Of a DNA stretch of 64,000 nt, positions 39,705 to 48,591 are shown piece after piece. Under the pieces are notes generated by a model. It did no database searches. It saw only the letters and a list, made by a program, of their open reading frames with translations, and was not told the DNA's origin. The DNA comes from Nannocystis sp. RBIL2 (GTDB lineage: Bacteria > Myxococcota_A > Polyangia > Nannocystales > Nannocystaceae). Position 1 is the stretch's first letter, and every line of letters starts with the position of its first letter. The stretch covers positions 124,001 to 188,000 of the forward strand of contig NZ_JAPNJW010000002.1 of the NCBI RefSeq assembly GCF_026626745.1. Direction: 5' to 3'. A program made the translations under genes and the position numbers.

Positions 39705-40874
39705 ATGCGAACAGTTTCGGCGTGGTTGTGCGCGGCGGTGCTCCTGGGACTCGGTGCTTGCGGGGAGGGGCAGCCGCCGGCGCCCCCGCCGAAGCCGCGC
39801 GTCGAGGGGAAGGCCGCCCCGGAGGCGAAGGCGGGGCCGACCGACGAGTCGCGCGCCGAGCTGTACCTGCAGGCGAAGGAGCGGATGGCGGCGCTGCTGC
39901 CCGAGGACAAGGATGGGCCGCAGCGGATCGTGGCCGAGCTCGGGCCGGGGCTGCGCGAGATCGCCGACAACGCGAGCGACGCGCCGCTGAGGGCCAACGC
40001 GAGCCTGCTGCTGGGGACGCTGCACGAGCGCGCGGGCGACCGGCGGACGGCCATCTCCTTCTACCGCCAGACTCTGGCGCTGTTGCCGAACGAGATCGAG
40101 CCGCGGCGGGTGCTGGCGCTGGCGCTGGCGGCCGACGGGCAGTTCGAGGCGGCGATCCCCGAGCAGGAGGCGGTGGTGAAGGACGACCCCGACGACCTCG
40201 AGGCGTGGCTGCTGCTCGGTGAGGTCAACGTCAAGGCGGGCCGCACGGAGGAGGCGACGAAGGCCTACGCGGCCTACGAGATGCGGCGCCGCGGGCTCAT
40301 CGACGGGCTGACGCTGCAGAACAAGGACGGCACGTACGTGATGCCGGTCGACCAGCGGGCCGCGTGCGCGCGGGCGCTGATCCCGGCCCGCGACAACGGG
40401 ACGGGGCTGGCGCTGCTCTACGCGCTCTCGCGGGAGCCGGACCCTGTCGTGCGCCAGGCGCTGGCGGAGGCGATGGGCAGCCAGCGGCTGACGGGCTACA
40501 AGGCGGCGCTGACCGAGGCCGCGGCCAAGGAGGGGCACCCGGAGGCGAAGGCGGCGATGCTGTGGGCGGTCCAGGAGATCGAGCGCGACCCGCTCGAGTC
40601 GCGGCCCGGGCCGGCGCCGACCGAGGGGGCGCCGACGGGCGATGTGGCTCAAGGGGCAGGTGCGAAGGGACAGGACGCGAAGGACCTTGCCCAAGGGGCA
40701 GGTGCGAAGGGACAGGACCTGAAGGACAGCGCGGGCGCAGCAGGTGCGGGCGCAGGTTCGGCGGGCGCGGGTGCAGGGGCGGACGGCGGCAAGGCCGGGG
40801 CAGGCGCGGGCAAGGGCGAGCCGGCCGCGGCGAAGGGCGAGCAGGGCGCCGGGGCGCCGGCGACGAAGCGATGA
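39705..40874 (+). CDS. TPR lipoprotein, first gene of an ABC/Gld-like operon
   Basis: The product has 389 residues from the ATG at 39705. The signal MRTVSAWLCAAVLLGLGACGEG ends in a good lipobox (LGAC). Residues about 70-190 hold TPR-like helices (ASLLLGTLHERAGDRRTAISFYRQTLALLP; AWLLLGEVNVKAGRTEEATKAYAAYE). A HEAT-like segment follows (DPVVRQALAEAMGSQRLTGYKAAL). The C-terminus is a low-complexity Gly/Ala/Lys tail with two copies of AQGAGAKGQDxKD. Its TGA overlaps the ATG of the ABC ATPase (ATGA), so the genes are coupled. It may be a periplasmic partner of the transporter. Confidence 0.78.
   Translation: MRTVSAWLCAAVLLGLGACGEGQPPAPPPKPRVEGKAAPEAKAGPTDESRAELYLQAKERMAALLPEDKDGPQRIVAELGPGLREIADNASDAPLRANASLLLGTLHERAGDRRTAISFYRQTLALLPNEIEPRRVLALALAADGQFEAAIPEQEAVVKDDPDDLEAWLLLGEVNVKAGRTEEATKAYAAYEMRRRGLIDGLTLQNKDGTYVMPVDQRAACARALIPARDNGTGLALLYALSREPDPVVRQALAEAMGSQRLTGYKAALTEAAAKEGHPEAKAAMLWAVQEIERDPLESRPGPAPTEGAPTGDVAQGAGAKGQDAKDLAQGAGAKGQDLKDSAGAAGAGAGSAGAGAGADGGKAGAGAGKGEPAAAKGEQGAGAPATKR
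40646..40728. repeat. 36-39-nt direct repeat in the TPR lipoprotein tail
   Basis: CTCAAGGGGCAGGTGCGAAG (first copy near 40649) recurs as CCCAAGGGGCAGGTGCGAAG near 40691; each is followed by GGACAGGAC and GAAGGAC. Both contain GGGGCAGGT and GGGACAGG, the same elements found in the intergenic arrays. Confidence 0.7.
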
Positions 40875-41878
40875 ACCGCGCGCCGGCCTCGCTCGCGGTC
40901 GACCACCTGTCGCACCGCTACCCGGGGGCGCACGCGCCGGCGCTGCGCGACGTGTCGTTCCGCGTGGCGCCGGGCCAGCGCGTGGGGCTTTTGGGTCCGA
41001 ACGGGGCCGGGAAGTCGACGCTGATGCGGATCGTGTGCGGGTTCTTGCCGGTGCAGCCGGGCCAGAGCACGAAGGTGTCGGTGGCCGGGCTCGACGCGTC
41101 GTCGCAGTCGCTGCAAGTGCGCGAGCAGGTCGGCTACCTGCCCGAGCAGGTGCCGCTGTACGTCGAGCTGCGGGTGCGTGAACACCTGGACTTCCGGGCG
41201 GCGATCAAGCGGGTGCCCCGGCGCGCGCGGGCGGCGGAGATCCGCCGGGTGGCCGAGCAGACGGGCCTGGGCGAGATGCTGGAGCGGCCGATCGCGCACC
41301 TGTCCCGCGGCTACCGCCAGCGGGTCGGGATCGCCGACGCGCTGCTCGGCGCGCCGCCGCTGGTGGTGCTCGACGAGCCCACTGTGGGGCTCGATCCGAA
41401 CCAGGTGCTGGAGATCCGGGCGATGCTCAAGTCGCTCGGCGGCGGGCAGACGCTGATCTTTTCGTCGCACATCCTCGCGGAGGTCGAGGCGCTGTGCGAC
41501 CGCGTGGTGGTGCTGGCGCAGGGCCGCTGCGTGGCCGACGAGTCGGTGGCCGAGGCGCTGCGCGCGAGCGAGGTGCTGGTGCGCTGGGACGGGCCGCCGG
41601 CGCGCGCGGCGGAGGTGCTGGCGCTCGCCGGAGCGGCGGGTCCGCAGGTCGAGGGGCCGGTGGCCGACGGCGCCGGCTCGCGCGCCCGGGTCCGCTGCGC
41701 CGACGCGGGCGAGGCGGAGGCGCTGGCGACGGCGCTCGGGCGGGCGAGCCTGCAGGTCGGAGTGCCTCCGGTGCAGCTCGAGATCGGCCGGCGCAACCTC
41801 GAGGAGCGGTTCTACCGCCTGACGAGCGGCGAGGCGGATGGCCTGAAGGACATGTCCGAAGGGCGAGGTGAGGCGTGA
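40871..41878 (+). CDS. ABC transporter ATP-binding protein (GldA-like)
   Basis: The product has 335 residues. Walker A is GLLGPNGAGKST (40-50), the Q-loop region is VREQVGYLPEQVPLY, the signature is LSRGYRQRVGIADALL, Walker B is LVVLDEPTVGLDP, and the switch is SSHILAEVEALC. The C-terminal 100 residues form the extra domain common in gliding-type and Nod-type exporters (DrrA/GldA). It is coupled by 4-nt overlaps to the lipoprotein upstream and to the permease fusion downstream. The tail GLKDMSEGRGEA is encoded by a GGACATGTCC element. The substrate is unknown. Confidence 0.9.
   Translation: MNRAPASLAVDHLSHRYPGAHAPALRDVSFRVAPGQRVGLLGPNGAGKSTLMRIVCGFLPVQPGQSTKVSVAGLDASSQSLQVREQVGYLPEQVPLYVELRVREHLDFRAAIKRVPRRARAAEIRRVAEQTGLGEMLERPIAHLSRGYRQRVGIADALLGAPPLVVLDEPTVGLDPNQVLEIRAMLKSLGGGQTLIFSSHILAEVEALCDRVVVLAQGRCVADESVAEALRASEVLVRWDGPPARAAEVLALAGAAGPQVEGPVADGAGSRARVRCADAGEAEALATALGRASLQVGVPPVQLEIGRRNLEERFYRLTSGEADGLKDMSEGRGEA
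41846..41872. repeat. GGACATGTCC copy in the 3' end of the ABC ATPase gene
   Basis: AAGGACATGTCCGAAGGGCG encodes part of the C-terminal tail KDMSEG. The permease start codon follows at 41875. Confidence 0.65.
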
Positions 41879-44091
41879 GCGCGCTCGGCTGGTGGGCGCG
41901 CGGGGCGTGGCACGTGGCGCGCAAGGAGCTGCTGTCGCTGTTCGTGACGCCGCTGGCGTACCTGGTGGCGACGCTGTTCCTGCTCAACCAGGGCTACAAC
42001 TTCGCGCTGCTGCTGCGCGTGCTCAACGACCCGCTGGCGGCGCCGGGGCCGGTGATGCAGTTCTACTTCGGCGGCAGCTTCTTCCTGTTCTGGCTGCCGG
42101 TGATCTTCATCTGCGCGGCGCTGAGCATGCGCCTGGTCGCGGAGGAGCGGCGGCTGGGGACGCTCGAGGCGCTGTTGACGGCGCCGCTGTCGCCGGGGCA
42201 GCTGGTGGCGGGCAAGTTCGTCGGGGCGTATGCGTTCTACGCGGCGCTGTGGCTGCCGACGGCGGCGTTCTACGTGCTGCTGATGGGCGCGGGGGCGCGA
42301 CCGGAGGCGGGGCCGGTGCTGGCGGGGTACCTCGGGGTCGGGCTGGTCGGCGCGAGCTTTTTGGCCGTCGGGCTGCTGGCCAGCGCGATCGCCCGCAGCC
42401 AGCTGGCGGCGGCGGTGATGACGTTCGTGGTGTGCACGATCGCGGTGATGAGCGGCTTGCTCGAAGGACAGGTGCAGTCCGAGGCGGCGAGCCGGGCGAT
42501 CCAGGCGACCAGCCTGCTGACGATGATGCAGGAGCTGGCGCAGGGGATCGTCGACCCGCGGTGGTTGTACCTCCACCTGGCGGTGACGGCGTCGCTGCTG
42601 CTGGCGGCAGTAGTGGCAGTGAGCCCGCGCCGGCGCTTCGAACACGGGCTGCAGGTGGGGCTGGCCGCGTTCACGCTGGCGAACTCGGCGGTGCTGGCGA
42701 GCCGGCACGCGGAGCGCGGCGACTGGACGGGAGGGCACGTGTACTCGCTCAGCGAGCGCGCGCGCGAGGTGCTGGCGGGGCTGCCGGCGGCGGTCGAGGT
42801 GACGGTGATCGTGCCGTCGACGATCGGCGGCGGGCGGCCGAATCCGCTGCAGGCGGAGCTGCGCGAGGTGCTGGCCCGCATGACGACGGCGGCGCCGGAG
42901 CGGCTGCGAGTGCGCTTCGTCGACCCCGACCGCGATCATCAGGAGGCGAGCGCGGCGATCGGCGACTACGCGCTGACCGGCCGCGAGCTGGCCGACGGGG
43001 TGGTGCTGATCCGCTCGGGCCAGGGGGCGGGGCTGCGCAAGGCGCATCTGCTGCCCACCGACCTGGTGTCCTTCTCGACAGGTCCCGATGTCCAGGTGAC
43101 GGGGCCGCGGGTGAAGGAGTTCCGCGGCGAGGAGGCGCTGCTCGGCAAGTTCCTGGCGGTCACCGATGCGCGCCGGGTGGTGGTGTGCGCGACGCAGGGG
43201 CACGGCGAGCCGGCGCTCGACAGCCTCGAGCCGTACAGCGGTTACGCGCACCTGCGCGACCTGCTGACCGACGCGGGGCTGTCGGTGCGGATCGCCGACC
43301 TGTCGGGGCCGGAGGGGCTGTCGGGCTGCGACGTGCTGCTGGTCGGCGGGCCGCAGGGGCCGCTGCCGCCGGAGCACGTGAAGGAGGTCGAGCGCTTCTT
43401 GGCCGGCGGCGGCGATGTGTTGCTGCTCGTCGGCGCGGTGATCCTGCGCGGGAGCAGCGGGCTGGCGCCGAACGGGCTCGAGGAGCTGACGGCGCAGCGG
43501 GGGATCCGCTTCGGCGAGCGCGTGGTGGTCGATCCGTCGCCGATGGCCGGGGCGACGCCGTTCCTGGCGTTCACGCTGCAGGAAGGCTGGGGCGACCACC
43601 CGGCGACGGCGCGGCTGGTCGGGCAGCCGATCTCGCTGCTGCAGGTGCGCGAGCTGACGGCCGAGTCGCCGGCGACGACGCTGATCCAGACGAGCGAGCG
43701 CGGCTGGGCGGAGGCGGACATCCTGGCGTTCACGCGCGGCGAGGCGCCCCGCTTCGATCCGGCGGTCGATCGCGAGGGGCCGGTGCCGATCGCGGCGGCG
43801 GCGGAGCTCGGCGGGTCGCGCATGATCGTGGTCGGCTCGGCCGACTTCGCCCTGAACGCGCTGCTCCGCGAAGACGTGGTGTACGACCGCGGCCGCGACT
43901 TCTTGCTCAACGCGGTCGGCTGGCTCAGCGAGCGCGACGCGCTGCTCGGGCTGCGGCCTCGTCCGCGCGAGCACGTGAAGCTGGTGCTGCAGGAGGACCA
44001 ACTGGCGCAGATGGTGTGGATGTGCCTGGTCGGCCTGCCGGGCTTCGGGGCGGTGCTCGGGCTGTGGGTGCTGTGGAGGCGGCGGGTTTGA
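41875..44091 (+). CDS. ABC-2 permease fused to GldG-like auxiliary domain
   Basis: The product has 738 residues from a GTG that overlaps the ATPase stop (GTGA). Residues 1-270 are an ABC-2 permease with six helices (KELLSLFVTPLAYLVATLFLLNQ; EERRLGTLEALLTAPLSPGQLVAGKF). From about 280 on is a GldG/ABC_transp_aux region: YSLSERAREVLAGLPAAVEVTVIVP, RLRVRFVDPDRD, VVVCATQGHGEPAL, DVLLVGGPQGPLPPEHVKEVERFLAGGGDVLLLV. A final helix ends GLWVLWRRRV. In Bacteroidota the permease (GldF) and GldG are separate, gliding-related proteins; the fusion form is common elsewhere. The cargo is unknown. The 3' end is duplicated downstream. Confidence 0.9.
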   Translation: MSALGWWARGAWHVARKELLSLFVTPLAYLVATLFLLNQGYNFALLLRVLNDPLAAPGPVMQFYFGGSFFLFWLPVIFICAALSMRLVAEERRLGTLEALLTAPLSPGQLVAGKFVGAYAFYAALWLPTAAFYVLLMGAGARPEAGPVLAGYLGVGLVGASFLAVGLLASAIARSQLAAAVMTFVVCTIAVMSGLLEGQVQSEAASRAIQATSLLTMMQELAQGIVDPRWLYLHLAVTASLLLAAVVAVSPRRRFEHGLQVGLAAFTLANSAVLASRHAERGDWTGGHVYSLSERAREVLAGLPAAVEVTVIVPSTIGGGRPNPLQAELREVLARMTTAAPERLRVRFVDPDRDHQEASAAIGDYALTGRELADGVVLIRSGQGAGLRKAHLLPTDLVSFSTGPDVQVTGPRVKEFRGEEALLGKFLAVTDARRVVVCATQGHGEPALDSLEPYSGYAHLRDLLTDAGLSVRIADLSGPEGLSGCDVLLVGGPQGPLPPEHVKEVERFLAGGGDVLLLVGAVILRGSSGLAPNGLEELTAQRGIRFGERVVVDPSPMAGATPFLAFTLQEGWGDHPATARLVGQPISLLQVRELTAESPATTLIQTSERGWAEADILAFTRGEAPRFDPAVDREGPVPIAAAAELGGSRMIVVGSADFALNALLREDVVYDRGRDFLLNAVGWLSERDALLGLRPRPREHVKLVLQEDQLAQMVWMCLVGLPGFGAVLGLWVLWRRRV

Positions 44092-44212
44092 AGGGACATG
44101 GGTTAAAAGACATGTCCTCTCGGGCAGCTTCGTGGTATGCGCGGGCGCTGTGGAGGCGGCGGGTATGAAGGGACATGTTTTAAAAGACATGTTCTCGCGG
44201 GCAGCTTCGTGG
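44070..44212. repeat. 66-bp imperfect tandem duplication spanning a stop and a start codon
   Basis: Copies at 44070-44135 and 44147-44212 are identical at 61 of 66 positions. Each has GCTGTGGAGGCGGCGGGT, a GGGACATG element, TTAAAAGACATGT and CGGGCAGCTTCGTGG. Copy 1 holds the stop of the permease gene. Copy 2 changes GTTTGAAG to GTATGAAG and so creates the ATG of the next gene. Confidence 0.9.
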
Positions 44213-46225
44213 CGGCCGCGGCCGCTGACTCTGGGGCTGGCGGCGACGGCGATCGCCAGCGCGGCGCTGCTCCGCTTCGATCCATGGGCTGGCGGGCCGG
44301 CGGCGCCGATGATCTACAGCGCCCAGTCGGCGGCCCGGCGGGTGTTCCCGGAGCTGAGCGAGCCGGAGCTGGCGCGGGCGACGATCACTCTGGCGCAGGC
44401 CGGGCAGCCGCCGGTGACGCTGACGCCGGCGGACAACGGACAGCACGCGGTGTTCATCGGTGAGGCGCCGCTGGGGCCGGCCGACGCGGAAGGGCTGGCC
44501 GGGCTGTGGAGCTCGTTGCGGATGGCGACGACGCTGCGGGCGGTGGCCGAGGACAGCGCGCTGGGGCCGGTGCGCGGGGAGATCGCGGTCGAGGTCGAGG
44601 GCCGGCGCGCGGCGGTGACGCTGCACGGGGCGGCCAGCGACGGGGTCGGGGACTACGGGACGATCGCGGGCGCAGGGGCGTGGGTGGTCGAGCCGGAGCT
44701 GGCGGCGGCGCTGGCCCAGCCGGCGTCGGCGTGGCTGTCGCGGCGGCTGGTGCCGATCGAGGCCAGCGAGGCGGCGGCGGTGCGGGTGGGGCCGCTGGAG
44801 CTGGCGCGCGGGGCGGACTCGCTGTGGCGCGTGGTGACAGGCGCTTCGCCGCAGATCTTGTCGGAGCCGGCGGTGGCGCTGCGCCTCGATCGCATCGTGG
44901 CGGCGGAGTTCGAGCCGGCGCCGGCGGAGGCAGCGGAGCTGTCCGTTTCGCCCTGGCTGGAAGTACAGGACCGATCGGGCAGGCGCTGGGAGGTGCGGCT
45001 GGGGCCGCCGTGTCCGGGGCCGCCAGGGCGCGTGGTGGTGGACCGCGGGGCGGGGACGCGAGGCTGCGTGGAGGCGGAGATCGATGCGCCGTGGCCGATC
45101 GACGACCCCGACGGAGGGCTGGTCGAGCCGCAGCTGGCGCCGTACGCCTACGGGCGGGTGCTGGCGGTGCAAATGGAGGCGCCAGAGCGTCGCCGGCTGC
45201 GTCGCCTGGGCGGCGGCTGGGTGGTCGAGGAGGACGGGGCGCTGCACGAGGTCGCGGAGCCGGAGGTGTTCCGCTGGTGGACGTCGGTGCAGCAGGCGCC
45301 GGTCGAGCTGCCGGCGCGGCCGCTGACGGGGTTCCGGCCGGAGGTCGATCTGACGATCGAGTCGGACAGCAGTCAGCGGCTGCGGCTGCGCTGCGGACCG
45401 GCCGACGGGGTGCCGCTGGCTTGCCGACGCGACGAGGCGCCGCCGCTGGTGGTGGCCCGCGAGGAGCCGCTGGCGCTGGCGTTCACCCGCGAGACGTTCG
45501 CGGAGCGCAGGCTGCTGGCTTTCGGGACAGGTGAGGTGCGCGAGCTCGAGATCCTGCCCGGGCGCGGGAGCGATGCGGTGCGCCAGAGCGTGCGCCTCGA
45601 TCTCGGGGTGTGGCGCCTCGACGCGCCGGTCCACCCCGATGGGGCGGCTGCCCTCGACGAGGTCCGGCTCGAGGCGATGCTGGCGGGGCTGCAGGCGGCC
45701 CGCGCGGAGGCGTGGACGGATCGCCCGCTGACGGCGCCGCTGCGGACGATCCGGGTCGAGCGGACGGGCAGCGAGGCGGCGACGCTGGAGCTGCACCCGG
45801 ACTGCGTGGCCCACGTGCCGGGCCAGCCGCGCGCGGCGCTGCTGCCGAAGTCGACCTGCGCGGCGCTGGCGGACGATCTGCTGTACTCGGATCCGCTGCG
45901 CTTCTGGCTCGGCCAGGCGCGTCGCATTGAGCTGTCCTCAGGGACAGGTTCGGCGACGGCGACGCGCGAGGGGGTCGAGGAGGCGACGTGGTCGACGGCC
46001 GGCGACCCGGCGCTGCTGGCGGGGCTGCCAGGCTGGGAGTCGTTCCGGGCGGTGCGCCTGCTCCAGGGCGCGCCGCGTGGGGAGCCGACGACGGCGAAGA
46101 TCCTCCGGCCCGGGGCGGCGACGGTGACGGTCGACGTCGGCCCGACGATCGAGGAGGCGCCCGCGTGGGTGCGCCTGCGCGGGGCCGACTGGTACTACGC
46201 GGCCGAGACGGCCGAACGTCGCTGA
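44165..46225 (+). CDS. DUF4340-domain protein, partner of the ABC/GldG operon
   Basis: From the ATG at 44165 the product has 686 residues. The first 20 residues (MKGHVLKDMFSRAASWRPRP) are encoded by repeat-derived sequence; a membrane helix follows (LTLGLAATAIASAALLRFD). The rest alternates short strands and helices as in DUF4340 proteins, which typically follow ABC-ATPase and GldG-type genes: VFPELSEPELARATITLAQ, the ALRLDRIVAAEF region and DPLRFWLGQARRIEL. It is presumably a periplasmic, membrane-anchored auxiliary subunit. An internal hairpin element (CTGTCCTCAGGGACAG) lies near 45931-45946. It is the last gene of the operon. Confidence 0.8.
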   Translation: MKGHVLKDMFSRAASWRPRPLTLGLAATAIASAALLRFDPWAGGPAAPMIYSAQSAARRVFPELSEPELARATITLAQAGQPPVTLTPADNGQHAVFIGEAPLGPADAEGLAGLWSSLRMATTLRAVAEDSALGPVRGEIAVEVEGRRAAVTLHGAASDGVGDYGTIAGAGAWVVEPELAAALAQPASAWLSRRLVPIEASEAAAVRVGPLELARGADSLWRVVTGASPQILSEPAVALRLDRIVAAEFEPAPAEAAELSVSPWLEVQDRSGRRWEVRLGPPCPGPPGRVVVDRGAGTRGCVEAEIDAPWPIDDPDGGLVEPQLAPYAYGRVLAVQMEAPERRRLRRLGGGWVVEEDGALHEVAEPEVFRWWTSVQQAPVELPARPLTGFRPEVDLTIESDSSQRLRLRCGPADGVPLACRRDEAPPLVVAREEPLALAFTRETFAERRLLAFGTGEVRELEILPGRGSDAVRQSVRLDLGVWRLDAPVHPDGAAALDEVRLEAMLAGLQAARAEAWTDRPLTAPLRTIRVERTGSEAATLELHPDCVAHVPGQPRAALLPKSTCAALADDLLYSDPLRFWLGQARRIELSSGTGSATATREGVEEATWSTAGDPALLAGLPGWESFRAVRLLQGAPRGEPTTAKILRPGAATVTVDVGPTIEEAPAWVRLRGADWYYAAETAERR

Positions 46226-46304
46226 ACCGGGCGAAGGACGGGGCGCGTCGGAGTCGCTAGCTAGGCGGGCGAGCGAGTCACCCGCGGCCGAGAGCGACTC
46301 GGCT

Positions 46305-46558
46305 GCGCGAGGCGTTACTCGCGACCGAGGGCGGCTCGGGCCGCGCGAGGCGTCGCTCGCTCGCGGTCGGTTGGTTTGCGCAAGGCGTACTGGCGGCCGA
46401 GGGTCGGTCTGCACGAGGCGTCGCTCGCTCGGTCGGTTGGCTTGCGCGAGAGGTTACTCGCGGCCGCGCACGGCTCGGTCCGCGCGAGGCGTCGCTCGCT
46501 CGCGGTTGCTTGGCTGGCGCGAGGCGTTACTCGCTGCCGAGGGCCGCGCGAGGCGTCA
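46305..46558. repeat. Tandem repeat, 66-73-nt unit, 3.5 copies
   Basis: Units starting GCGCGAGGCGTTACTCGC begin at 46305, 46378, 46444 and 46517; each also has GCGAGGCGTCGCTCGCTCG and GGTCGGTTGG. The last unit runs into the stop of the leftward lipoprotein. This fills the gap 46226-46555, which has no gene. Confidence 0.75.
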
Positions 46559-46888
46559 TCCGCCGGCGGCGATCTCGGTGCACTCCTTGCCTTCGGGCAT
46601 GGTGCAGATCTTGGCGTAGTCGAGGCGGAACACGCCGCCGACCTCGACGCACTCTTGCTGCCGGGCGCAGTCGTAGAACTCCTTGCACTCGGCGTCGACC
46701 GAGTCGCAGAGGTTGGCGTCCTTGTCCTCCGAGCTCGTGTCGCTGCCGTTCTTGGCGTCGCACGCGGCGCGCGCCTCCTTGAACTGCTCGCACGACTCCA
46801 CCTCCGGCGCGGTGCAAGCTCCGAGGGTGAAGGCAGCGGCGAACGCGAAGGCGGTGACGAGGAAGAATCTGTGCACGGTGAGCCTCAC
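46556..46888 (-). CDS. Small Cys-rich lipoprotein, paralog of the one at 47329
   Basis: The product has 110 residues from GTG 46888; GTG 46876 is another candidate. The signal (VHRFFLVTAFAFAAAFTLGAC) ends in a lipobox LGAC. The mature part has eight more Cys (ESCEQFKEARAACDA, NLCDSVDAECKEFYDCARQQEC, KIC, KEC), likely disulfide-bonded and exported. It aligns with the protein at 47329-47775 through the signal, SCEEF, LCNNVDPECKQFYDCA and the end. The function is unknown. The first codons GTGAGGCTCACCGTGCACA are nearly identical in the two genes. Confidence 0.75.
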   Translation of the reverse strand: MRLTVHRFFLVTAFAFAAAFTLGACTAPEVESCEQFKEARAACDAKNGSDTSSEDKDANLCDSVDAECKEFYDCARQQECVEVGGVFRLDYAKICTMPEGKECTEIAAGG

Positions 46889-47328
46889 TGGACCGGTCTC
46901 GGCGAGCGTTGCACGTCTCGCCGCCGCGGGGCAACCGCTGCGCGCGAGGGGTGAAGTCGAGCAGGCCGCGGGCGCTCGCGGTCGTGGTCGCAACGCCACG
47001 GTCGCGTGGCGAAGCGTCGTGGTCGCAGCGCGCGCTGGGCGAGGCGCGAAGCGATCGCAGCGCAAGGCGGAGGTTGCAGACGACCGTCGTCGCAGAACGA
47101 GAGGGTCATGGGCGCGATGAGTTCGTCGTCGCGGAACGAGAGGTCACGATCGCCATGAGGGCGCGACCGATCGAGCGAGAGGGCATGACGGCGCGCGGGC
47201 GTCGTCGCGGAGCGAGAGGGGCGACGCCGGGAGGAGGGGTTCGCCGCGAGCGCGGCCTTTCGAAACGGCGAGGGCGGCCGCAGCGGAATGCCGGGGCCGC
47301 CCTCAGGCGCGTCGCGGGGAGTACGGGA

Positions 47329-47775
47329 CTACTCGTCCTCGTCTTCCTCTTGAGGGACCCGGAGGTCGTCGTCCGTGCACTCCTTGTCCTCCGGCTGCGG
47401 GCACAGCGTGCGGTAGGACTCGATCGGGCAGCACTTCTTGCCGCACTCGGGGTCCTGGCTGCGAGGGATGCACGCCTTGCCGCTGACTTTGGCGTCGACG
47501 TTCTCCCGCCCGAGGATCCACGTGAAGTCCGGGTCGGGTACGCACGCCAACGCGGTGGCGCAGTCGTAGAACTGCTTGCACTCCGGGTCGACGTTGTTGC
47601 ACAGGTCGTAGTTGACCGGCTCGTACGCGAAGGCGTTGTTGCCGTCGCAGCTGCCGCGGACCTCCCGGAATTCCTCGCACGACCCGGCCTCGGGCGCCTG
47701 ACAGGCGGCGAGCGAGAAGGCGAGAGAGAAGCTGAGGAGCGAGCCCAGGAAGATCTTGTGCACGGCGAGCCTCAC
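47329..47775 (-). CDS. Cys-rich lipoprotein, acidic tail
   Basis: The product has 148 residues from GTG 47775, which overlaps the stop of the upstream gene (GTGA); GTG 47763 is an alternative. The signal VHKIFLGSLLSFSLAFSLAAC ends in lipobox LAAC. Mature cysteines follow the pattern of its paralog (GSCEEFREVRGSCDG, DLCNNVDPECKQFYDCATALAC), with additional ones (ACIPRSQDPECGKKCCP, TLCP, KEC). The C-terminus is very acidic (QEEDEDE). It is coupled to the lipoprotein gene upstream, so these are a small lipoprotein operon. The function is unknown. Confidence 0.78.
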   Translation of the reverse strand: MRLAVHKIFLGSLLSFSLAFSLAACQAPEAGSCEEFREVRGSCDGNNAFAYEPVNYDLCNNVDPECKQFYDCATALACVPDPDFTWILGRENVDAKVSGKACIPRSQDPECGKKCCPIESYRTLCPQPEDKECTDDDLRVPQEEDEDE

Positions 47776-48488
47776 TTGCCCTTCTTGTTGCCCTTGTTGA
47801 CCTTCTCGACCAGCTTGCGCTGCTCTTCCTCGACGCGGAGCAGCTCGATCGGGTGCCAGGCCGCAGCCTTCGGCGCGATCCAACCCTCGGTGCCCGTGGT
47901 CGGGTCGATGGCCTTGTAGTACGTGAAGTCGAGCAGGCCGCGGGCGTCGGCGAACCCCTGGTCGGAGAAGCGCTTGAACTTGCCCTTGAAGGTGTACTGC
48001 TTGCCCTTCTCGAACACCACGTCGGGGACCTTCTCCCACCGCTTGGCGTCGTAGTCGGGGATCGTGAAGCGGTAGCCGACGACCATCATCGCCCGCTTCT
48101 TGCCCTTCTCGTCGGCCTTGTCCGTGATCCAGATGTGCGGCTGCTTGCCGACCGGGCACTTCTCGCCCTCGGGACACACCGGCGGCTCGTAGATGTCCTG
48201 GACGAAGCCCTTGAGCTCGATCTCCTGGCCGGCGTCGCCGACCTTGACGTTCTCCTCGAGCTCCTTGCGCAGGCCGTAGACCGACCAGGCGCCGTCCTCC
48301 CACTTCTCGGTGACCTTGCCCTCGTCGAAGTCGGGCGGGGGCGGGAGTTCAAACTTGACGTTGTCCGCCGCCGACGGTCCCTCGTCCTCCTGGGACTTTT
48401 TGACCTTGGGAGCCGGCTCGCCTCCGCAGCCCCATGGAGCCATGCAGAGTGCGGTCGTGATCAGGAGCGTAGAAGCAGAGCGCATCAT
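47772..48488 (-). CDS. Lipoprotein with OB-fold-like domain
   Basis: The product has 238 residues. Its signal, MMRSASTLLITTALCMAPWGCGGEP, has Cys near residue 21 as the probable lipidation site. The mature protein is Lys/Glu/Asp-rich. The middle (KVGDAGQEIELKGFVQDIYEPPVCPEGEKCPVGKQPHIWITDK) with a VVGY and YTFKGKFKRFSDQGFADARGLLDFTY continuation looks like an OB-fold or DUF5666-like beta barrel with one disulfide. The C-terminal 30 residues are charged (EEEQRKLVEKVNKGNKKGK). It is followed by the Cys-rich lipoprotein with a 4-nt overlap. It diverges from the solute-binding protein gene. Confidence 0.72.
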   Translation of the reverse strand: MMRSASTLLITTALCMAPWGCGGEPAPKVKKSQEDEGPSAADNVKFELPPPPDFDEGKVTEKWEDGAWSVYGLRKELEENVKVGDAGQEIELKGFVQDIYEPPVCPEGEKCPVGKQPHIWITDKADEKGKKRAMMVVGYRFTIPDYDAKRWEKVPDVVFEKGKQYTFKGKFKRFSDQGFADARGLLDFTYYKAIDPTTGTEGWIAPKAAAWHPIELLRVEEEQRKLVEKVNKGNKKGK

Positions 48489-48591
48489 CGGGAGCGTCGT
48501 CCTCCGAGCCTTCCCGCGGGGGAAGGCCGACAATCCTGGCTGTATCACGCGCACGCGCGTAGTTTCAAGTGCTCGGGCCGTTTGGTAGACG

